A stretch of 10,253 bases of DNA from JBKEDC01 sp047974225. Lineage in GTDB: Bacteria > Bacteroidota > Bacteroidia > Bacteroidales > Prolixibacteraceae. This document shows positions 5,565-10,253 of the stretch, in pieces. The translations under genes and the position numbers were made by a program. The stretch's first letter is position 1. Every line of letters starts with the position of its first letter. Below the pieces are notes generated by a model. The model was not told the origin of the DNA. It made no database searches and saw nothing but the letters and a program-made list of their open reading frames with translations. The DNA is taken from positions 1-10,253 of the forward strand of contig JBKECD010000062.1 in assembly GCA_047974225.1 (NCBI GenBank), read 5' to 3'.

Positions 5565-7388
5565 CTACCACCAAAAGAATGGCGAACCCCGATCCCAGAA
5601 GTCAAACTCTGTTTCTTGCTTGAGCTTTAGGTCAAACTTATATTCTGCTTTTTTCGTCCCAGTCATTTGATATACCTCCACCGTATGAGGCGTTCCATAA
5701 TAGTAGTTCACCAACTGATAGTCTTCATTTTGGTGCGAATTAACTCCCCGATATTCTGTTATTTGTTTCAAATATTGATGGGTGCTATCTTTCACCGCCA
5801 CTTCATATTTCGTGTCGAAAGCATCAGGATTAATGTACAGGGCATTGTCCATAATTTTCAATCCAGCAGGAAGCTTATCCACCTTGTAAGTCTTCTTTTT
5901 AATCTTGGCAAGCTTCACTTCCATGACACCTTTGGCATAATGAGGTGTTTCGGGGAATTTGCTCGGAACATACTCAAATCCTTTGTAGAAAGTGTATAAA
6001 TCATTTCCTCCAAACAAGGTTTTAAACGAGTCGATATCAATCGCTTCTTTGTTTTCATTCAGAAACTCGATTTCTTTCAGCTCATATCTTTCCGCCTGCC
6101 TGAAAAAGCTTGTGCTCAACAAATACGGATATTCAAAATGTACATAGCGCTCCCCACTCTGATAGATTTGCTGCTTGACTCGGATTATTGATTTTAATTT
6201 TCTTTTGCTGAGCTCGTTTTTATTGCCGAGCAAATGAGCCGTCAGCCAATCATAAACCGAGGCGGTGGTCGGCAAATCGGTCAAACGTTCCGTTTCATTT
6301 TTAATTATCGGATAACTCACTTCTTGCTTGATTGTTTCAACATTGGAATAATCAACAACAGTTACGATAACATCTTCCACCTCGCCCTCAAATTGAAAAT
6401 AGCGATAATGCTTGGTGTCATCAGGCATTTCTTGCGCTTCTCGCAGCACTAGCGCATTATACTTTTGCAGGAAATCGCGCTGAAACGCCGGGGTGTAATC
6501 AGTTTGCGCAGTTAGCTGTTCATAAAGCTCATGATATTCATCGGCGTAATATGAAAAGTTAGGCGTTGTCCTAGCGGTGTAAAGAAACTTCGAACTTTTA
6601 TCTCGGGCATCCATTGCGACCCAAGAAGATATTCTCCGGTTAAATCCTGTGGGAGCTGTCAGCTCAATATCGGCATAAGCACCTTCCATATTCAGCAATT
6701 TGACTTGAATGTCGTTTTGCGTTTGAAGCTTTCCGACATCGCTTTTCTTGAAGTGAAATTGATAAATATCTGCGGGAAGATTTGCCTCTATTTCGGCTTT
6801 GATTTGAGTGGGGAAAGGTCTTTTATCTTGCTTGGAATAGTCTATTTGAAGCGTTTCCGACCATGGGAGCTTAAAAAAGTTGTCTTCCGATTTCAGCACA
6901 ACAATTCCAGTGGGCTTATTCGGGTCGAGCCCTGTTGGCAGATACGAAAGAACAGGGCTTGTGCTTTGATTGCTAAAGGTGATTTCTTGCCAAGAAATGC
7001 GACATGGAAAGCTCAGTGCGAATGGGTCTAAGATGCGCACGGTGGCTTTGTCTGCCGATAATTCTTCAGCCACTAATAGCTGCCCTTTGATGTAGTTTTC
7101 CAACAATTCTTCATTGGATACGCTGTTCCTTTCTTGAAAATAAGGACTTGGGTTGTAGCTTGGAAATTCCGGCACGAGCAGCTTCTGAATTGCCTCTCTT
7201 TCGTACATCAAAACGAAGCGAACCGCTGAGGCTAGCTCCATTTGAATACTGTCATTTTCTATGGTTTCCACACGTGATTGAACTAGCTTCCGCTGCGCCA
7301 ACCAATGCTGTTTGCGCTCTTGAGGTGTGGCACTGAATGCTGAAATTTGAAGTAGTAGCAAGGCGATTAAAATGTAAAGTGATTGCAT
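5565..7388 (-). CDS. Secreted protein of unknown function (607 residues)
   Basis: The protein starts with a clear signal peptide (MQSLYILIALLLLQISAFSA, likely cut near residue 20), so it is exported, probably to the periplasm. There is no lipobox and no obvious outer-membrane or type IX sorting tail. The rest is strand-rich with many Tyr/Phe and charged residues. I do not recognise a family. Segments such as LPADIYQFHFKKSDVGKLQTQNDIQVKLLNMEG and the later KTYKVDKLPAGLKIMDN suggest small beta-sandwich modules, but this is impression only. The sequence ends abruptly in SPFFWW, an unusual aromatic C-terminus. The start at 7388 is 21 nt inside the left edge of the MITE-like element, so its native promoter may have been displaced. 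It may originally have been the third gene after the ankyrin and small membrane protein genes. Confidence 0.85.
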   Translation of the reverse strand: MQSLYILIALLLLQISAFSATPQERKQHWLAQRKLVQSRVETIENDSIQMELASAVRFVLMYEREAIQKLLVPEFPSYNPSPYFQERNSVSNEELLENYIKGQLLVAEELSADKATVRILDPFALSFPCRISWQEITFSNQSTSPVLSYLPTGLDPNKPTGIVVLKSEDNFFKLPWSETLQIDYSKQDKRPFPTQIKAEIEANLPADIYQFHFKKSDVGKLQTQNDIQVKLLNMEGAYADIELTAPTGFNRRISSWVAMDARDKSSKFLYTARTTPNFSYYADEYHELYEQLTAQTDYTPAFQRDFLQKYNALVLREAQEMPDDTKHYRYFQFEGEVEDVIVTVVDYSNVETIKQEVSYPIIKNETERLTDLPTTASVYDWLTAHLLGNKNELSKRKLKSIIRVKQQIYQSGERYVHFEYPYLLSTSFFRQAERYELKEIEFLNENKEAIDIDSFKTLFGGNDLYTFYKGFEYVPSKFPETPHYAKGVMEVKLAKIKKKTYKVDKLPAGLKIMDNALYINPDAFDTKYEVAVKDSTHQYLKQITEYRGVNSHQNEDYQLVNYYYGTPHTVEVYQMTGTKKAEYKFDLKLKQETEFDFWDRGSPFFWW

Positions 7389-7409
7389 GTGTTTTTGTAA
7401 TTATATTAT

Positions 7410-7596
7410 GGGGACTTCTAAAAATTAGTTTTAAATTGGGGAGGCTGCTAAATACAGCTGTTGTTCATTTTGTTTTCTGAGAGTATCTTTTGCACTAATC
7501 TCTTAAACCATAGCTCGCTATGCTTTGGCGAAATTAGCCCAAAATCTATCTCTCATAAAATCAAAATGACCTAAAAGCTAATTTTTAGAAGTCCCC
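7410..7596. mobile_element. MITE-like palindromic element (187 bp)
   Basis: The ends are inverted copies of a 23-24-bp repeat: GGGGACTTCTAAAAATTAG... at 7410, and its reverse complement ending ...AGTCCCC at 7596, with one mismatch in 24 positions. A 4-bp direct repeat, TTAT, abuts both ends (7406-7409 and 7597-7600), as expected of a target-site duplication. The interior is also palindromic. The arm 7465-7513 pairs imperfectly with 7518-7569 around a CATAG-CTCG-CTATG tip at 7509-7522, so the whole element can fold into a long hairpin. The left arm carries about 25 extra bases (around 7434-7463) that include their own small GCTG/CAGC inverted repeat. There is no transposase gene. The element would need a transposase supplied elsewhere. 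A solo end at 3833 shows it is repeated. The IS family is not identified. Confidence 0.85.
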
Positions 7597-7938
7597 TTAT
7601 TTGAGGTTTTCCCAAATGATTTTCCCTGTCCAGATGAGCAAGGCTAGCAAGCCAGCAGGGACGGTGAAGAAGAGCAGCCAAGGGGCAACCTCTGAATATC
7701 CTCTCACAAAAGGGAGTACTTTCTTCACCACACCATCAATAAAAAATGGAATTAACACTGGTGTTTGCATGAAAAAAAGGATGAGTACATACACAGCATA
7801 GTTGGTCAGCCAGCTTGCTTTGCTGAAATAGGCGAAGGCAAGAATGCCCAGCAATAGCGACCATAAAACCACATTGCCAACGAGTGAGAAGAGCACATAT
7901 TCGAGTAAAAAATTTATCATTATTTTTCGTTTTTTCAT
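7597..7938 (-). CDS. Small three-helix membrane protein of unknown function
   Basis: I took the ATG at 7938, giving 113 residues (MKKRKIMINFLLEYVLF...). It lies 1 nt after the stop of the ankyrin gene (TAATATG), so translation is probably coupled. An alternative ATG at 7920 would drop six residues. Longer in-frame starts would overlap the ankyrin gene by about 100 nt and encode hydrophilic residues that are its shadow. Three hydrophobic helices at about 8-38, 44-65 and 84-105 are separated by a basic-aromatic loop (VVKKVLPFVRGYSEVAPW). No family is recognised. The TAA stop lies within the 4-bp duplication at the MITE edge, so the element inserted precisely at the end of the gene without truncating it. 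Pairing with the ankyrin gene suggests a joint function. Confidence 0.75.
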   Translation of the reverse strand: MKKRKIMINFLLEYVLFSLVGNVVLWSLLLGILAFAYFSKASWLTNYAVYVLILFFMQTPVLIPFFIDGVVKKVLPFVRGYSEVAPWLLFFTVPAGLLALLIWTGKIIWENLK

Positions 7939-7939
7939 A

Positions 7940-10253
7940 TTAAAAGTCGCCTTTCGCTCCTGCTTCTTTGAGCAATTCAACGACCGCTTGCTTGCCGCAT
8001 CGACTCGCTGCCATAAGGGGCGTTTTGCCATCGGCATTCGCACAATTCACATCAGCACCAAGATTGATTAGGGTTTTATGCATTTTCAGAAGCCTATCGC
8101 TGCTGACCATTTCTTCTATTTCTTCATCCGTATCCAAAGTCCAAAGCAGCGGCGTATTTCCTTCATGATCTTTCTCATTCACATCCATCTGCTGTTCTTT
8201 AATGAGATATTCCACCACCTCGCTGAAGCCGCCCAACGCTGCAAGGTGCAGCGGACTAACACCATGCTTATTCCGAATGATTGGGATTTTACAATTCTCA
8301 ATAAATGCAGGCAGTAATTGCATGATTTCATCTTCCTGCTTTTCAGCCTCACCCCCATGACGGCTCACGATGTAGTGCAGTGCGTTGTTGCCCGTTTGGT
8401 CGGTAAGCAAGAAACTTTCATTTAAGTTTCGCTGCCTTCCCAGCACGCGCACAAAGGGCATTGAGCCATACATGGAAGTCATCATGAGCAGTGTTCGCCC
8501 GTAGAAATCCGCAGCATTCACACTTGCTCCCAGCTTGATTAAGCCTTCAAAAATCTCCATGCGACCATACATCATGGCGTGGATGAGGGGCGTATATCCA
8601 CGCTCATACGACAGATTAAGGTCGGCACCTTTTTCGGCTAAAAGCTTAATAATGCGAAGCTTTAAGGGTTCATTCATCGCATTATTGTCTTCACAATCTT
8701 CATCATCTGGATATTCGTCATACCCATAAGCTCCCATCACCGCAAAATGCACGGCTGTTTTCCCTACATAGGGCACAGCCTGATTTACATCAGCCCCACG
8801 CTTAATGAGTTCTTCTGCCACAGTGTAGCAACCACATTCGGCAGCACACATTAATGGCGAATACTCATCGGCATCGGTCAGCTCGACACTAGCTCCAGCA
8901 TCCGCCAGCAACTGAACGGTGCGAAGTCTGTTTTCTTTGGAAACCCAATTCCAGTTTGAAATAGCTCGGTTCATGGCGGTAGAATTATCAAATCCGCCAA
9001 CGGCATGCACATTCGCTCCTTTCTTTATCAGATAATCGACCAACTCTGTTTGCCCTTTTGACACGGCATATAACAGAGGAGTAGCTCCATTGCAGGTTTT
9101 AGCTTCTATATCGAGGAGATTTCTTCGGTCGAGCTCTTCCAGCAGTGCAATAGCCTTGGCATCGCTCAGTCGGTGAGTTGTTCTTGTGGCGATGTAGTGC
9201 TCCAATGTTTCTTCATAGCCGCACATAGGGCGATGAGGGTCGGCACCAAAATCGAGTAGCATTTTGAAAATATCAGGCAAGTCAAGAGCCGCACTGTATT
9301 CCAGCATGGTTTGTTCGGAGCGCACCATGGGAGAGTTCTCAACATCCTGCGTCATGATAATATCAGGGTCGCAACCCGCTTCCAATAGGGCTTTGCAGAT
9401 GGTGTATTTCCAATTGGGGTCGGCAATGGTTAAATCAGATTTCATCACCTGATAGAGGTAGCCAAAAGACATGTCTGAATATTCGTATATTTCATCTAAA
9501 TTGCTCGTTTGGGGTATCACTCGGCATATCACCTCAGCACTGATTCCTGCCATAATCATCCAAAACAGAGCCGTTCTTTCTCCAGTGAGACTGATATCAA
9601 GCTCCGGACAGTTGTCGAATAAGTTGGTGAGTATGGCATCATTCACGCTTGGCATTCGGAGCATATGCCCCAGATAGGTGTTGCCCTTATCGTAGGAGCT
9701 TTTGCCGTGAGCGTAAAGTCCTGAGAAATTTTTGTTGATGTCCCAGCCCATTTTTTGCAACTCGGCATATCGGGGACGCAAGTAGGTATTAAAAAGAAAG
9801 GCAGTGGGTAATTCTCCGCTAAATTGCAAATCGTTGAAATCCTCTAATCCCCAAACAAAGGTCTTGTCAAGCGGAAAAGCAACTTTCTTTTTATCGCATA
9901 TTTTTTTCAGCTGATGAAGCATGCTGATCATATCGTTCACAATATATGCGTTGCCCGATGGACTATCAGTGAATATCTTCGAGAACATGGTAGCTCCATC
10001 CGCTTCCTCAAAAAGTAAATCCGCCCCCTTGTCGGCATAGAGCTTTATGAAATCGAGCTTATTTTCCCAAATAGCCCACAAGAACGCTGACCGCCCATAG
10101 CACTCTATCTTTGCACCGTGCTTGATTAACCATTCTGCCAACTTTAAGGGTCGGTGCAAATCATCACCCCAACCAGCTAATGCCGTGAGTGCATTAATTT
10201 CAAAGCCTGCATAGCTATGAGGTGCATTAATATCAGCTCCTGCTTCCAGAAGC
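7940..10253 (-). CDS. Ankyrin-repeat protein (5' end outside the window)
   Basis: The frame stays open from the right edge of the window to the TAA at 7940, giving 770 visible codons. A TTG at 10159 could be mistaken for a start, but the 31 codons before it (LLEAGADINAPHSYAGFEINALTA...) continue an ankyrin repeat, so the true start is upstream. Degenerate repeats fill most of the visible protein. The clearest are in the C-terminal half: NGATPLLYAVSKGQTELVDYL, EYSPLMCAAECGCYTVAEEL, GYTPLIHAMMYGRMEIFEGL, GVSPLHLAALGGFSEVVEYL and KTPLMAASRCGKQAVVELL, each followed by a GADVN-type turn. The part coded by roughly 9570-10060 is less regular and may be an inserted domain. No signal peptide or enzymatic domain is visible in this portion. 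Such repeats bind proteins; the partner is unknown. The small membrane protein gene begins 1 nt after its stop. Confidence 0.92.
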   Translation of the reverse strand, partial: LLEAGADINAPHSYAGFEINALTALAGWGDDLHRPLKLAEWLIKHGAKIECYGRSAFLWAIWENKLDFIKLYADKGADLLFEEADGATMFSKIFTDSPSGNAYIVNDMISMLHQLKKICDKKKVAFPLDKTFVWGLEDFNDLQFSGELPTAFLFNTYLRPRYAELQKMGWDINKNFSGLYAHGKSSYDKGNTYLGHMLRMPSVNDAILTNLFDNCPELDISLTGERTALFWMIMAGISAEVICRVIPQTSNLDEIYEYSDMSFGYLYQVMKSDLTIADPNWKYTICKALLEAGCDPDIIMTQDVENSPMVRSEQTMLEYSAALDLPDIFKMLLDFGADPHRPMCGYEETLEHYIATRTTHRLSDAKAIALLEELDRRNLLDIEAKTCNGATPLLYAVSKGQTELVDYLIKKGANVHAVGGFDNSTAMNRAISNWNWVSKENRLRTVQLLADAGASVELTDADEYSPLMCAAECGCYTVAEELIKRGADVNQAVPYVGKTAVHFAVMGAYGYDEYPDDEDCEDNNAMNEPLKLRIIKLLAEKGADLNLSYERGYTPLIHAMMYGRMEIFEGLIKLGASVNAADFYGRTLLMMTSMYGSMPFVRVLGRQRNLNESFLLTDQTGNNALHYIVSRHGGEAEKQEDEIMQLLPAFIENCKIPIIRNKHGVSPLHLAALGGFSEVVEYLIKEQQMDVNEKDHEGNTPLLWTLDTDEEIEEMVSSDRLLKMHKTLINLGADVNCANADGKTPLMAASRCGKQAVVELLKEAGAKGDF

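Noticed and set aside
6705..7031. Plus-strand ORF of 108 codons, and similar ones at 1035-1289, 2998-3288, 5667-5999 and 7844-8071
   Set aside because: They lie opposite well-supported minus-strand genes (the last one also spans the ankyrin/membrane-protein junction), have no recognisable domains and no promoter context, and behave as antisense shadows.
7410..7596. CRISPR-like or integron attC-like reading of the palindromic element
   Set aside because: There is only one unit with terminal repeats and a target duplication, no repeat-spacer series, and no integrase or Cas gene nearby. A MITE explains all features.
7939..8043. Longer form of the small membrane protein starting at 8043
   Set aside because: It would overlap the ankyrin coding sequence by about 100 nt and add an arginine-, lysine- and serine-rich segment that is just another frame of the ankyrin repeat. 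The ATG right after the ankyrin stop is far more likely.
10157..10159. TTG at 10159 as the start of the ankyrin gene
   Set aside because: The frame remains open to the edge of the window and the 31 codons before the TTG encode a typical ankyrin-repeat segment (LLEAGADINA...), so the gene is cut by the window.

Overview
The window looks like chromosomal DNA from a member of the Bacteroidota. It is moderately AT-rich, Shine-Dalgarno sequences are largely absent, and AT-rich leaders precede the start codons. Several upstream regions carry the phylum's TAnnTTTG-type -7 promoter element, in one case with a well-spaced TTTG at -33. The gene content fits too: PepSY-like secreted proteins beside a two-component system, a lipoprotein with an acidic stretch after the lipid-anchored Cys, and a Crp-like regulator with no obvious cAMP pocket. 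I cannot name the genus.

Left block (1-3767, minus strand, read right to left): a TetR-type regulator, an OmpR-type response regulator, its sensor histidine kinase (4-nt overlap, TTG start), two secreted PepSY-like proteins in tandem (the second a probable surface lipoprotein), and the first 13 codons of another gene leaving the window. The same 20-bp box occurs in front of the response regulator and in front of the first PepSY-like gene. In both places it sits exactly 8 bp from a -7-like element. This is a good candidate for the response regulator's own operator, and would make the PepSY-like genes its direct targets.

Middle block (3768-5564): a 333-nt divergent region with a promoter for a Crp/Fnr-type regulator, followed by a membrane PH-domain protein ending in a SHOCT motif. 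After these comes about 240 nt of non-coding DNA with three hairpins, each with a 7-nt loop. The last is a strong intrinsic terminator, so this may be a small RNA or a structured 3' region.

Right block (5565-10253, minus strand): a large ankyrin-repeat protein whose 5' end lies outside the window, a small three-helix membrane protein starting 1 nt after its stop, a 187-bp MITE-like palindromic element with a 4-bp target duplication, and an unrecognised 607-residue secreted protein. One end of the MITE recurs alone upstream of the tetR gene, so the element family has been mobile here.

No rRNA, tRNA, CRISPR array or transposase gene was seen. The most interesting items are the predicted response-regulator box pair, the MITE with its solo end, and the three-hairpin non-coding region.
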